The position numbers and the translations under genes were made by a program. This document shows, one piece after another, positions 1-12,500 of a DNA stretch of 64,000 bases (position 1 is the first letter of the stretch; every line of letters starts with the position of its first letter). The stretch is from Paramacrobiotus metropolitanus (lineage: Eukaryota > Tardigrada > Eutardigrada > Parachela > Macrobiotidae), in NCBI RefSeq assembly GCF_019649055.1, contig NW_026570315.1, positions 434,001-498,000 of the forward strand. The letters are read 5' to 3'. The notes beneath the pieces were generated by a model. That model was not told the origin of the DNA. It saw only the letters and a program-made list of their open reading frames with translations, and made no database searches.

Positions 1-1595
1 GGTCCGTCGAGAATGGCCAGACTCCGTTTGGTGTCCATGCTTCGGAGGTACATAAGTTTCTGTCTCGGGACCACTTCGAAGACAATGGTTACTTGGACCG
101 GTGTAATGGATTTCGGTAGGAGCTCCGTTTTTACACTGGCCCGGACTTTTGCGGAATCAGTAATGGTACGCTGTCTCTTCGGATTGCGTCCCGTCTCTTT
201 TGGCCATGGTAGGGCGCTGGCGTTTGGTATGGACCAATCCACACCGTCCCCACAGATGTCTGGCTTATATATATCACTGTAATACATATAGCCGATTCTT
301 GCACCTTTACGGAGAACTTGGTCGCGTAGAGACTTATTTTGGATCTGGATCCACGCGTACTCGTCCTGACGTGTTTCCACCTCCGCCTCGATCGGTAAGA
401 GCTGACGGTGTGTTCGTCTTAACGAGGTAAAGTGGATTGGGCGCTTTGGATCCATGGTTCTGTATGTGCGGACCTTTACACAGCAGGTTGAGTAGGCTGG
501 TATGGTGTACCGCTTATGGACGAAGACAACTTCTTTTTCTTCTTTAAGGCCTTCCATTTGCCGCTGCAGTCTGGTTCGACGAATGGTGGGTGCTTCGGCC
601 CGAAGTTGGCGGATGGTTGGGTCGTCTTCGTCATCACTGGACTCCTGTGATTATTGGTTGTCACAGTCAGTGTCCGGTGAGTCGCTTGAGCTTTGAACGT
701 CCGAGTCGGCAGACTCGGTTTGTCGTCCAGCTCTAGCGCTGGCCCGCCGTTGTCATCGTTAGAGTTTGGCGCGCCGCCGGTTACCGTTGGTGCCGGTTCG
801 ATCAAGAGATCCGGTTCTCGGTTCTTTGGCGTTCCGGGTTCGATTTTCTGCTACTCAGGTTCGTCCGTTTTCGCAAAAGTGGTTGGACGGTCCCCGTTAG
901 GGAGAGGCGAGGCTGGTCGGCCTCCTGTCCACCGCTGAGCAGCACGGGTCTGTATGGCCCGTGTTACTGCTTCAACGCCGTCTCCACATAGAGGACAAGT
1001 CAGTTGGACTTCCTCCGTTGAAGGGTCCTGCATTTGGCTGGTGTCCCACCTATGGCCTCCCTGTTCTGGGTGTGGGCCATCAAAGAAGCGCACTTTTGTC
1101 GCTATGTGTGGTGCAACTTCTGGCAGTGGTGCCGGTATGGTCCTGACGTTAGTCACGGAAAAGTCGTATTTTGTACAAATACTGACGGTTACGCCAGGAT
1201 GTTGGTCCAAATTCTTGTGAAGTTTTATGATGTCATCGAAGAGGTCCGAGCACATCCGTTGGAGTGCTTTCGGCATTTCCATGTGGTGCTCTCTATATTC
1301 CTACCAGAGGGCTAGACGTTCGTACTCCCATAATGATCCCTCTTCGTGGAGTTTGTCCATTTCTTGGGCAAATGGTCCATATTCTGCTCCAATCTGCGCC
1401 CACGTTAGTGGCACCCCTTTTTCTTCAAGCCAGCCCTCTTCCAGGGCAAGGAGTCGGTCATCGCGGTACTGGTGGAAATTTCTTACTCCGATGGACCATG
1501 TTTTGTATCGCTAGACCAGTTTCTCCCTGGTTTCTCTGTCAGGCACCGGCCGTTGGCCCGCCGACACCAAGGATTTTGTGTTCCGTCCTAATGGC

Positions 1596-2126
1596 TCAGT
1601 TTTGATGCCATTGGCCGCTGCAGAATTGCTGGCTGATAAGGGAAGTTTCTGCTCCCGTATCTATCATGGCGGAAGTATGAACTGGTCCAATTTGGACTGA
1701 GTGTGTCCAGGCCCTGACAGTCTTCGGTTTACGATTCTTATCGAGACCAACTGTCACTTCGCGCATCACCGGTATAATGGGGATCAGCAACACTGGTCCT
1801 GGATCGTCAGAAGCATCCATGGCTGTTAAGAGCTTCTGTTGAGCGGACTCTTCCCGTTGTGGCGCTGCCGATTCCCTTAAATTCGAAAACGCGTGAATTC
1901 CCGGGAATTTTGTGAAAGTCCGTGAGCTGTTAATGGTCCGCGCTGTTGGTGCGGATCCGAGGGGTCGTCCACCGGTCTGGGGCCAGCAGGTTCGGGGACT
2001 TGACGCCTCAAGAGGTTCGGCTGTCCACTCTTCTAGTGGTGCCACCTCGCTGTCCGTACTTGCTACGGACCATCCTTCCGGTGCGCTGTCGGAGGATGAT
2101 TCTGACGCCGATCTTGGGAACGTCAT
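1596..2126 (-). pseudogene. Retropepsin-like aspartic protease region of the fossil
   Basis: The stretch carries the retropepsin active-site word AMIDTGAETSLIS, with the catalytic D-T-G triad followed by the usual A/S and a hydrophobic strand. Retropepsins act as dimers and cut Gag and Gag-Pol polyproteins. It follows the zinc-knuckle part of Gag on the same strand, as expected. Sequence further left (about 476-1282) is coding-like in the same direction but I cannot assign a domain to it. It is part of a broken fossil. Confidence 0.7.
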
Positions 2127-2477
2127 ATTCGTGGTGCGACGTCTCGCTTTCCCACGTGATCGGTTGGCCTTAGGGTTAACGGTGGCTCCAAAAATCGACT
2201 TTGGTCGCCAGCTGGACGACTGTCAGTCTGGTCTCACTTCTAGAGCCAGATGGACTAGGCGCGACTTCTACGCGTCCTGGCACGACCACAGTTCTAGGGT
2301 CATGTGGCTTAGTCGCCGGTTGGGCGCTAAACCTGAATCCGCCGGCGGCTGGTTGGACGGCCGGTTCCGGTTCCGCTGCACTTCAAGCAGCAATTGTTAG
2401 TTTAACAGGAGGGTTAATTATATCCGGCAGTTTTGGTTCCGGTAATAGGTCAGGAGAGTTGCCGTTACTCCCTGACC

Positions 2478-5400
2478 TTAAGCGTTTTCCGCAGTTGGGC
2501 TGGCCCGGTTAGAGCCGCCTCCAGTGTTACTGGTTGGCTGCAACTGCTGGTCAGTTAACGGCGGTAAGGCGGTCCTTTCGGTCGCGGGTGTTTGAAATCC
2601 GCGTGGTCCGCCGTTTTGCCGGTTTCCGCCACCGGACCCACTTCCTAAGCCGGTGGATTGCCTGCGGTTGCCGTTCCCCCCGCTACCACGTTGTGGTGGG
2701 GTTTGTTTGGGTGGCACCAGGTCGAAACGGTTGGGATTTTGTGCCCCGGTAGGGTATCCCTTCCTGTACCTTTCGCGCCAATCCAGGACCCAGTTGTGGT
2801 TAGGGTTGTTCTGAAGGTTCCTATTGGCGCAGCCGCATTCATTGTTATTGTGGTTTCCCCAGAGACAGAAGTTGCAGGTTATGGCTTTGTCCCTGGCCCA
2901 CCTTTCGAACATCCGTTCGATGCGGTCAATGTACATGTCCTCTGCTTTACGAGGGTTTTCGGAGTTTGGAGCTTGGCGTTGGCCGGTTTGGCCTCCGCTG
3001 CCTCCTTGGCTCTGGGCATTGCGTCTGGGGCTATTGTTGTTGCCGCCTCGCTTTCCGTTGAGCTGGCGTTTCGGCCTCCAGAATAGCCGCCTCGTTGTAC
3101 TCCGCCGCTATTTTCCTGGCTATAGCCATAGTTACCCTGGTTTTGGGCCTGGCCATAGCCACCACCACTACCATTAGGCGGTGTGGACCCACATTGTGGG
3201 AATTTAGGTTCATAGCCGCGATAGCGGCGTATGTTGGATCCACCTGGGGTTGAGGTGAAAGCATCTGTGGGGGATAGTATGCCGGCGGTGTTGACTGGCG
3301 AGGTACGACTTGGGCTGGTGCCGTTGGCATAGCCGCCCGAATTACCGGGTAGTCTTGGCCCGCCTTCTCGTCGTACTGGGATTTTCCCGACGTGAACTGC
3401 CGAATGTAGTCCCGGAATTCTGTCGGGGACCTCGGCAGTCTGATGTCCAGAGCGCGGCGCAGTTCGGACTCGTGCACGTTGTTTTTGAGAAAGTGCAGCG
3501 TCATGGTGTCGTCCAAGTTGGCGCGTGCCTGGAGAGTCAGGATTGCATCCTAATACTGTTCCGGAGTCTCAGAACCGTGTCGGTAGAAACGGTTCGTGAT
3601 TTCTCCCAGAGCGTTGGCTTGCTGGTTGTCATTGCCATACCGCTCTTGGATCTTCTGGAGCCATTTTTCGACCGTATAGCCATCGTCTTCTTCGCGGTTC
3701 ATTTGGTCCATATACCACTCTTCGACCGGTTTGGTCAAGACTCCATAGATTCGGCTCATGAAGTCCGGGTCTGGCTTGGTTAAGTCAGACGATTGCTACA
3801 AGATCCTTTTGACCCGGGCAATCCATCCCTTCACCATGGTTTTATCTCAATCGAAGGGTGGTAGAGTGGTGCGGTTATTGGCTTTCACGCTGGTTTTCGC
3901 ATATCGGTCAATGGTCTCCAGGTTGTTGAGGGGTGGGCTGGCCCTTGGCGAAGGTGCAGGCGTTATCTGCTGTACCACCACATGTGGTGGCGGCTGCAGT
4001 GCTGTGACGCTGGGCCGGGGATATATTGGATGGCCCCGTTGGATGCCATCCATCCACATGTCCCATTAGGTAACTGGACCAATGTGGGCGCATTCTAGCC
4101 CTGGTTTGGCTGAGTAGCCAGTCCGGGTGGAGCCGCAGCCGTTGGCGCGGCACCGGGTGGGTGGGGCACATTTTTGCCCTGGGGCTGGCCCGGGGGTACG
4201 TTCTGGCCCGGGGGCGCACTTTGGCCCGGTTGTGGCTGGGCTTGGCCCGGTTGGGCTGCCTATGAGATAGGGGGCCAGTTAGGCTGAGTTGGCCTATAAG
4301 TGGCATTTGCACCGTTGGTGTGCCACTTTGGCCTCCTATCTGTCTGAACGGGAACATTAGGCTCGACGGGTTGGTCCGGTTTGGATCCACGCCTCTGGTT
4401 GGAGCCTGGCCCGAGCCAAAGTATGAGCTTGGGTGAGGGTTCAAGTTCGGATATAGTGAGCTTGACCCGCAGAATCCGTGGCTCGGCGTCTGGTTCTGAG
4501 ACGTCGGCTGGTTCGGGCCGAAGCTGAATGGCCAAGTTGGCACAGACGGTCGCGTCTGTGTGGCAGGCGTCACTACGGTCGATGGACCCATAGTGGCTGA
4601 GGTAGTTGTAGGAATCGGTTGTGGCGGCACTGTTGGTGTCGCCGTTGATGATACCTGGTTCACAGGGATCGAGGGCGCCGGTATGGTTGGCCCTTGAGGT
4701 GGTCTCCCCCTTGATGGATCCGTTTGGAGTATATGAGCGTGGTTACGTTGCTGGTGATACACTGGCTGCTGGTAGAACCGTTGGTCCTGCCGTAGCGCCT
4801 CATTGACTTTGGCTTGCCGACGTTGTGTATCCGAGTCTGGAAAGGTGTGGTATGAGGGTGGCTCTGCGGACACCTCAGAATGTAAGTTCTCGAGATGTGA
4901 TTTTTCCGCATCTAACAAGGCGTTTTCAGTGCTTTGCCTTTCCAGGTCCTCGTTAAGTTCAGTTATGCGTTGTGTGGCCGTCTGGTAATCTTTAACCGGA
5001 CTGGCGTTGTTGGCCTAAAAATTAATGATCCGGTCATGTTGGCCCTGGAACACCTGTTTGGCTTTGACGAAGGCCTGCTCCAATTGGACAAAGTTCTGTT
5101 GACCAATGGCGCTGTTTTGCGCCAATTGGGCTCGAGCCGTTGACTCGGCCCTGAGCTGGTCCTGGAGGGCAGCATTTTGCTGCCGGAATTGCACGTTTTG
5201 TGCTTCCAATTGTCCTGCCGTTTGGTCCCACTGTCCTCCAGGTTGGGTTGCTTGCAGCAGAGTCTGATGGTTCTGGTGCAGCATGTTGTAGCAATTACGC
5301 AGGCGGTTGATCTCGTCCTGCAAGTTGGCCAGATCGTCGTTTAGGCGATCGTTATCCGTTTGGAGACGGTCCGTCTCCTCATCGGTTTGGTCAATGGTGG

Positions 5401-6537
5401 CCATGGCTTGGGTCAGGTCGTTCTTGGCCTGGGCCAACTCGGTCCTCGTTGAGGCGAGTATAAATTCAAGTCCCGCCACCGCCACTTCTAGGCGATGGAT
5501 GTCCTTGTTGAGCTGGTCTCGCTGAGCATCTGGACACGGAGCAAACTTGAGTTTAGTAAACTCAAGTTGGGTCTGGGCCTGTAGGGCCGAGACACGTTTG
5601 GCCTCTGCATCCGATTTGGATGCGAGGGTCCTGTAATGGTCAATCTGTTCCCGCATCAGCTGTTCGACTGACAGGGCGGCTTCATTGGCGGCGACAAGCT
5701 GTTTGGTCAGGTCCCGCACTCTGGTCCTGAGAATATCGATGTTGTCGAATGTCCTCGGGCGGGGTTGCCTGAATCAGCTTGTCTGGGCTGAATACGGCGC
5801 GACTCATATCCAAGGATGGCTGGTTTAAGTCGATCCTCATTGTGGTCCTGGTCAGATGTCCCAGGTTCAATGGTGGAAGGTCCGGGTTCCGATTGGTCTG
5901 GCCTGGCGCGCCGATGAAGTTATTGGTTGGCGATTGCGTTGCATTGTTTGAGCTATCGACTTCGAACATGATTGGCGACTGTCTCGCGGGCGGTTGGCCC
6001 AGGTCATGTTCCTTTGGACCAGGCTTTTGGCCTTGGTCCTGCGCCTTGCGCCCACCTTTGGTCACGGTTGGTGCCTCAGGTTGGACTTGGCCCGGACTAG
6101 GTATGGCCGGTTGTGCCAAGTCCCGAGGGACACTATTGGCCTGGGCCGACTTATCGGCGCCAGGTTGGCTGTCCTTCGGCGAGTTGGCCGCGGACGGAGC
6201 CTCACGCGCTTCCAGGAATGTATCGTCCATGGTGGCGTCGCGGCTTTCCCTCACTTGTGTCCAAGTCAGGAGGCAGGATCTGTTGGTCCCGCCTTTCTTT
6301 GGCCTCGACTGAACTCGTTGAGACGGTCGAGTTTGGCTGGTCCGGGTCGGAGTCTGCCTGTCCGGCGGTGCGGAAGGTGTATCGCCCTGCCGCACCACGC
6401 TTTGAGTAGTTCTTACCCAAAGGCTTAGTGTAGTCATTGGTTTTGCGCCCGTCCATAGGACTGCACAGTCTCCGCTGGAGCCGGTCATGGCTGGTGTATA
6501 GCATCACCTTGGCCAAGGCGCTTTCAGTTTGGCCCAT
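2478..6537 (-). pseudogene. Gag-like region of the Gypsy-like fossil
   Basis: Gag proteins build the particle and package element RNA. The N-terminal frame opens with MGQTES, which fits an N-myristoylation signal (glycine at position 2, serine at 6) and recalls retroviral Gag starts. Next come a Q/L/A-rich heptad region likely to be a coiled coil, then a P/T/Q-rich linker, then a capsid-like helical segment with acidic WYMDQM and YTVEKWLQ words, and finally a zinc knuckle with spacing C-x2-C-x4-H-x4-C. The zinc knuckle and its position before the protease are direct evidence; myristoylation and coiled coil are inferred from sequence pattern. The region is fossil and broken. Confidence 0.65.
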
Positions 6538-7600
6538 GGTATTGGGACTTTAAAAGTTTCTTTGGTCTTTGGTCTGGACCGGAACGTTGGCTCTGGATCG
6601 CGGGTCGGTGCTGGTCAGGTGCGCTAGAGCTTAGGTAAAGCGTTAGCTTCCTATGGCCCTATGTAACGTTACTGACCAGTGTGACATCACGTACTTAGTG
6701 ATCTTGCGACAAGTTCTACGTCACGAGCAGCGTGCCGTGAGCAAAATTTAAAAAACAATATGACTCATTACGAGCCTTATAACATAGGGAAGTTTCCCAA
6801 ATGCTATGACTGGTCGGTTTTCATACGGAAATAGACCACACTGACGTCACGCGACTTTTCGCGAAAATTCCGGCTGGACAAAATGCCAGTGTTTTTACGC
6901 CAAAACATTTGTAAAAATTCGGTAACTAATTTTGTAAAAGCAAAAGTGGTCGGTCCTAGACCTACTTTTTACGCTCTTTCCGAAAAAGCAACTTCTACGC
7001 CAATCGGATGAAAAGTTCAAAAGTTATTGATTTTTAAAGGTTAGGTTCTACGGAAAACCCCGAATTTTTCGAAAGTTCTACGAAAACCTAGGCGTCGCAG
7101 TCTGGTCTTACCGGTCAGTTTGATCGTCCAAACTGCTGTTCCGTCGTTCCACTTCACCCTCTTCTACCGTGAGGGCCGCAGCGCACCCGATAAGGCGTCA
7201 ATTTGGGATCAGCGTCGTACCAAACGCAGTTTTGGCGCTGGGAGTCAAGTCGCGGGGCGCCTACTTATAGGCGAACGCCCGTATCAATGCAACCCGATAG
7301 GGCGCTTCAGCTGGTAAACTGGGTCGTACCGAACGCAGTTTTTGCGCGGGGAGCCGCGTGGCGGGGCACCTACTTATAGGCGAACGCCCCTATGATTAAT
7401 CCGTCGCGCTGCAGGCTTCCAGTGAAGCTTGTATGATCAGGAGATGAGTGGCAACCTCTTCTAGGTCGCAGGACACAGGAATACTTTTAGTCGCTGTGGT
7501 AAGACTACTTTTCGTCGCTACGGTTCATTTGACCGAAGATTGCTTCCACTGTGGTTCAGAGATCCGTCGGAAAGAAAACCGAACGCATCTGCTACCATGT
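6538..7600 (-). other. Probable leader and LTR-like flank of the Gypsy-like fossil
   Basis: This non-coding stretch lies immediately upstream of the Gag start on the minus strand, where the primer-binding site, leader and 5' LTR of the fossil should be. No partner LTR is in the window, so the borders cannot be set. It contains two TATA-like words within a duplicated unit, described separately. The assignment is positional inference. Confidence 0.4.
7215..7393 (-). repeat. Two direct copies of a ~70-bp promoter-like unit, period 109 bp
   Basis: Units at about 7215-7284 and 7324-7393 share the words TCGTACC(A/G)AACGCAG, GCGGGGC(G/A)CC and TACTTATAGGCGAACGCCC. On the minus strand each contains CCTATAAGTAGG, a TATA-box-like core in a GC-rich setting. 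The location upstream of the fossil's Gag suggests duplicated LTR promoter units, but transcription is not shown. Confidence 0.6.
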
Positions 7601-8137
7601 CAGATATGACACAGAAGCAGGGAGCGAAAATGGGAGCAAGATATCTTCTTTATTGTGATAACAATAAAGCAACCAACAAAAGCCAAAAGAAAACCAATGC
7701 GGAAAAGCTGTGGTGAAAAGTGGCTGCGAGCGAGCTCGGTGAAAATCAACGTAATGCCGCGGAATGCTGCAGCTGGAACCCAGCTGGTACCGCAAAGCTT
7801 GGCATCGCTCGTAAGCGCTGGGCAACACCTCCAAAAGTGCATAGCGAACGCTGATTGGTCAGCGTAGACAAAGTATACGCTGACGTTATCAGCGTACATG
7901 AGCGGCACGAATGGCGTGGCCATATGCGTACGGGCGACAGAGCAAGCCACAAGAGGTGTCTACCGCCTCGAGCGAGCGGTCTCTGACATCTTCGGGAAAT
8001 CCTGATTTTCAATAGGAAACTCGCACTCCTTCGTTTACTGCCCGCTGGAGGGTTAACACACGTACCAACTGATGGTCAGACAGACAACTTTCTACTTCTT
8101 TTGGATTAGAGGACCTTGCTGTACGCCGGTCGATGAG
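7601..8137. other. Unassigned sequence
   Basis: Short open frames occur here but show no recognisable domain, start context or codon bias. A copy of a TTAGAGGACC-type motif lies at its right end (about 8104-8138). Confidence 0.4.
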
Positions 8138-8230
8138 TATGACGTAATAAGAAAGTTGCGGGATAAAAAAGTGATGCCGTAGTAAGAAAGTTACAGGATA
8201 AGGAAGTGATTGCGTAATAGAGAAGTTACG
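8138..8230. repeat. Three degenerate ~35-bp tandem units
   Basis: The phrase GACGTAATAAGAAAGTTGCG recurs three times with changes (about 8139, 8174 and 8209), each spaced about 35 bp, followed by a short GACAGACAGACAG run. Confidence 0.6.
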
Positions 8231-8320
8231 TTCCACTTCCGGGACAGACAGACAGCGTGACAGACAGACATTTTTTTAGTTTTGCTGAATTAGAGGACCT
8301 TCGCTGCGCTCCGGTCAACT

Positions 8321-8580
8321 ACTTCGAAAAATCTTATATGTGGGCTCCTAGCATATTACAGTCACATATCTAAGCTCCCTGCTCGTTAAAACGGCTGCGA
8401 AAATTCAAGTACAATGTAAACGAAGTGCACTCTTCGACTAACTAGCAAGTCAAAAAAATATCCGATTCGCACACGTGCACTGTGCCGCACGCGTTCAGAA
8501 TGCAGCTGTTTTAACGAGCAGGGACCCAGATAAGTGTCCGTAATGTTTTGGGAGCCCATATATAAGACTAAGCGAAGTAT
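8321..8580. mobile_element. MITE-like inverted-repeat element (~0.25 kb)
   Basis: The left arm from about 8321 and the right arm ending about 8580 are imperfect inverted copies for roughly 70 bp. Both carry TGGGCTCC next to a TATA-rich edge and the inner word CCCTGCTCGTTAAAAC. The size and lack of coding capacity fit a MITE. Superfamily is not assignable, because the target duplication cannot be told from AT-rich arm sequence. Confidence 0.65.
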
Positions 8581-9499
8581 CCCGCTTTACTTAAGGCTCC
8601 ACAGTATTCGAAACAGTATGGTCCGAATCGAAAAGTTTATAAAACCCTAAACTGGCTTTTTCTAGAAAGGTCAATCAGCAGCTTTTGCTGACAAAAGGCG
8701 ACAGTGCTTCCGTATTCTGCTATCGGTTTGATTAGCGCATCGTTTGTGTTACTGGAGCTGGGCGATCGGTAGACTAACTCTGATATATTTTGTAGATTTC
8801 TCTGTATGTATTAAGGTAGTCTCTTAAGGTTCTACTTTTGTTCGATTTTAGGTTTCGCCGTACGGATCATAGGTATTATCGCCACATTTAGTGGTTCTAA
8901 CAATACGTGGCTGTGCCTGTAAGTCAAAGTTAAGTAACGCCCTCTGCTAGGTGAAGAACGTGTTTTACCGTAACTTCTAAAAAAGTTTCTGTTCTCATTC
9001 AGTTCACGTTTAAGAAGCTAATGATGTCCATATGTTCGCCGTCTTTCCTTCACGGTTTTATGCGGTTAACCTATTTTTTCGCCGACTGGTTGTTAGCGTC
9101 ATTTCGGACGTCCCGCAAATTATTTTCACAAGCGGAGAACCTGCATCCGGACGACTTAACTATTAAATTGGTTGTATGTGGAAATATGGCCACTATGCAC
9201 GGTTAAGCAGGAGGCAGTAGTTATGTTGTATTACCTAAAACTCGCTCATGTCAGGCGGAAACATCATTTCTAAACAATTTCATGACATTTTTCTCTTACT
9301 TTCGTTCGATTACGCGTTTCGTCTAAGGTGCCCGAGGCATTCAAACTGACTTTGAAAACTAAATTATGTGGGCATAAGTGGAAGGTGCTTAACGGGCTCT
9401 GCTCGGCTAAGAAAGTGTGTTTTTATGTTCTGCCTGAGTCAAAATGCTACTACCATTGTGAAACGAACTGAAAGAGTTCCCCTGCTTATACCGCAGGAA
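8581..9499 (+). other. Upstream region of the methyltransferase-like gene
   Basis: No repeat or domain-bearing frame is recognised. The core promoter and 5' UTR of the host gene should lie here or further left. TTATACCGCAG just before the chosen ATG could be a 3' splice site for a 5'-UTR exon, which is inference only. Confidence 0.35.
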
Positions 9500-9574
9500 A
9501 TGGATTTCCCTATGCGATGTGTTCTCGCTATTCTGATCGGAGTTTCTTTGTGGTTCGCGTATGGAGTATTTCAG
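9500..9574 (+). CDS. Exon 1 of the methyltransferase-like gene (signal anchor)
   Basis: It encodes 25 residues, MDFPMRCVLAILIGVSLWFA then YGVFQ, ending in phase 0 at a strong donor CAG|GTAAGC. The hydrophobic core without charge fits a signal anchor. Confidence 0.7.
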
Positions 9575-12500
9575 GTAAGCTTAAGCTATATTCAAACCGC
9601 TGCGTCGCTTACCAGTTTGCAGAAACGTTTTCATCATTTTCGAAAAAAAAAGTTTTTTTTGTAAATCAAATATGTTTTTTTTGTTAATCATACTGGTGTC
9701 TCTAGGTACGATGGTGCTCAAAGATATCTAAGTACGATGATGCTCACAGCGAGGTAACCCACTAGGGTCCACGTAGATGTTAGGTTAACATAGTGGAGGA
9801 CATGGTATGATTTCTGTAATAATGCACATTGCTCACGGGTTGTTTGTTCTTGGTTTTGTTTGACAGAAAGCTAGTTCAAAGTAACTACTAATTTTTATCT
9901 GCTAATCAGTCTGGGTTTCTAAATCCTGACACCCAAAAAGATACCAAACAGCTTTTTATAACGACACTGATATGGGCGGAACTGTACCGCGAAAACGTTT
10001 ATTTTCTTCAGTTTCGAACAACTGCATTCAGAAGCTATCCCAAATTTATTGTTTTTAAATGTAATATATTTTTAATGTTTGCATCTGATATTTGTCGCCA
10101 CTGATTATTTGAGCGGAATTTCACACCTTTATTGGTACATAAAAATTCAAATTTCTGGACGTTGAATTTGCATTCAAGCTGTTAACAAAATGCCATCCGT
10201 CTCATCCAATCGCGCCTTATCGAGCACACACCGGGCTAATAACCACAACTGCTTGTTCCGGATAGGTGCCGCGGAGCAGAAAACTTTCCCAGAACAAGAG
10301 TCGACTCGCATTTCGTGCTTTAGTTGCACAAACTCCAGAGTTTCTGTTTCGTCTATTAGCTCACACTCATAGCAGTCTGAAATCACTAACTTAGTTTGAA
10401 GTAACAAACGCTCCACGCGTAGGACAAAGTTGTGACCGCCAGGATTTTAAATCCATTTAATTAGCGTTCGGTTTAATCAAGTTTATTTTATTCGTTGAGC
10501 TAAAACCCTAGAGGCATTTTAAATCTGTTCAGATGAACAGGAAGAACATGTTACATATACTAGAAAGCAATCTGAACACTACGAATACGGTTCCGAATAC
10601 GAATCCCCGCCTCTTTTGCAGACGTCATAGCCCTATTCGTTTTGTAAACCTTCCGTAAAGCACGAAATTTAAGATTTGAATCGTAACGTGTCTCCGAGCA
10701 GCTGTCGATTCGGCTGTGTTGATGAAATTCCGTTTGGTTCGGATTTTAAGTATAGAAAACATTCCTCTTTTTATGAGTCTAAGAATTTCTTGAAAATCCT
10801 TTTCACAATTTATTAACAAATTTTTGATTGACATGGGGTATCGCAACTGAAATTACGTTAAAAATCTAAACTTGTACGAGTCGTACAGGCATACGCATCG
10901 AGCTCTACCGACCAATAGGAAAATATTAAAAGCAGTTGGATCGAGTGCAGCTAGTTAGCTTGCAGTCACCGAATTGGACGGTTGAGCTTTTCCGGTCTGA
11001 AGCAGGTTTTGCTTGACCACTTCGGCCGCGCTACGTTTCGGCCACATGTTTTCACTTCGGCTACATACCGTTCGCCTTGCTCACTTCGGTCCGCACTCTA
11101 TTCGGCAACCGTTACTTTGGCTACATGACATTTCGGCTTTTATTTTTTTTTTGTGCCAAGTGGTTACTTAATATTTATTGTAATTTGTAAGCTGTTTACT
11201 CACAATTTACAACAGGCTCCCAGAATTTCTAGTGTTTTTAAAGGAGAAACTATTTGTTTTGTCAGTTTTTTTTAGGTTTTTAAGGTGCCTTTGGTTTCTT
11301 TAGAATTTAGATTATATGTTTGGGTTTTTATCGTGAGAGAATTTTTGAATTATGAGAGGCTGAAGATGATCTGGAGCTGCAAGCGAGCGTGGGGTAATCT
11401 GTGTTTTGTTCCAACAAAATAGTTAGCTTCTTTTTCTGAGCATCCAGTAATCTGTTATCAAGTAGACAAAAAACTCATGTCAAACACATTATAGTTAAGT
11501 GTCATGCGAAACCATAAACACCCTCAGTTTATAGATTAGCTGTATTTATTGGCTGTAACTATTAGCTGTATTTATTGGCTTATTTTCTAATAAAAGCAAG
11601 TATTAATGAAATTTTATATAAACAAATAAGAGTAGGAAACAATGCATCGACGCATTCGTGCAATTTTCTTACTAGACTGCAAGTTTGCAAATTTGTTCAT
11701 TATTAATAATTAGCATTGTTAATTAACTAATACGTAGCATTGTTAATTATTAATAATTAACTGAACATTAATTAACACTCAGCCTAAATATAATGTGGTC
11801 GAATGTGAGTGGTGGCCGAAATTAGCGTACCCGAAGTGTAAATGGCCGAAATCATCGGTACCAACCGTATCGGCATCTGGTTTCGGTCCGAATGCATAGT
11901 CAGATCTTGGATGCGCTTACGAGCACGATTTGAATCCGTGTTCGTATTCGGTTCCGTGATCGTAGTGTTCAGATTGCTTTCTATTGACACGACAGCGATA
12001 CAAACGGATGAAAGCCGAATTACTACAGGATATCCCTTTGTCTCTTCATTTGCAATTTGTACAGAGACGAGCATCGCTAGCAAGAATATCTTCAAACGTT
12101 CTTAAGCTTATTCTAAGTTTAAGTTTGTGATATTTATAAGCATAAGCACAGACAGGTATTCTCCAACAGAAACCCCCATCAAAAATGCGTTGCACTATTC
12201 TTTATACCGACACGCACTTTGGGAATCATTAATTTTGAAATGGCCGCTGGAATTTCAGTACGATGTGCCTTTCTCGAACTTTCGTTGACTGTGACAGGCC
12301 AGTGGTGCCCAAGATTACAAAAGAATAATCAAGGAAAGGAAGTTTTCTGGTCAAAAAGCGAAGAAAACTTTGTAACATGTGGTTTTATGGGCGCCCACAT
12401 ACCATCGACGGCGAAACAGCGGCGAGCCCGGATTGAAGCTTTATTGCTGAAATCTAACATGCGCACCGTGGCGCACCAAGTGACCAAACACCAGACTGTA

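Larger units (their letters stand above)
1..6537 (-). mobile_element. Ty3/Gypsy-like LTR retroelement fossil, partial (runs off left edge)
   Basis: Minus-strand coding remnants lie in the retroelement order from right to left: a Gag-like N-terminus near 6537, a glutamine-rich coiled-coil stretch (about 5015-5719), a proline/glutamine-rich stretch (about 3908-4918), a capsid-like stretch (about 3031-3759), a CCHC zinc knuckle (about 2870) and an aspartic protease with a DTGA active site (about 1640). Downstream pol (RT, RNase H, integrase) would lie left of the window. Order, zinc knuckle and protease fit a Gypsy-type element; the clade is not assignable without RT. The element looks broken, with several breaks, so it is probably older than the two Gypsy elements at 32 and 45 kb. 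The gag part is unusually long, over 4 kb before the protease. Confidence 0.75.

Noticed and set aside
7600-7950. 116-codon minus-strand frame with hydrophobic segments
   Set aside because: Overlapping frames on both strands, no family signal; not supported as a gene.
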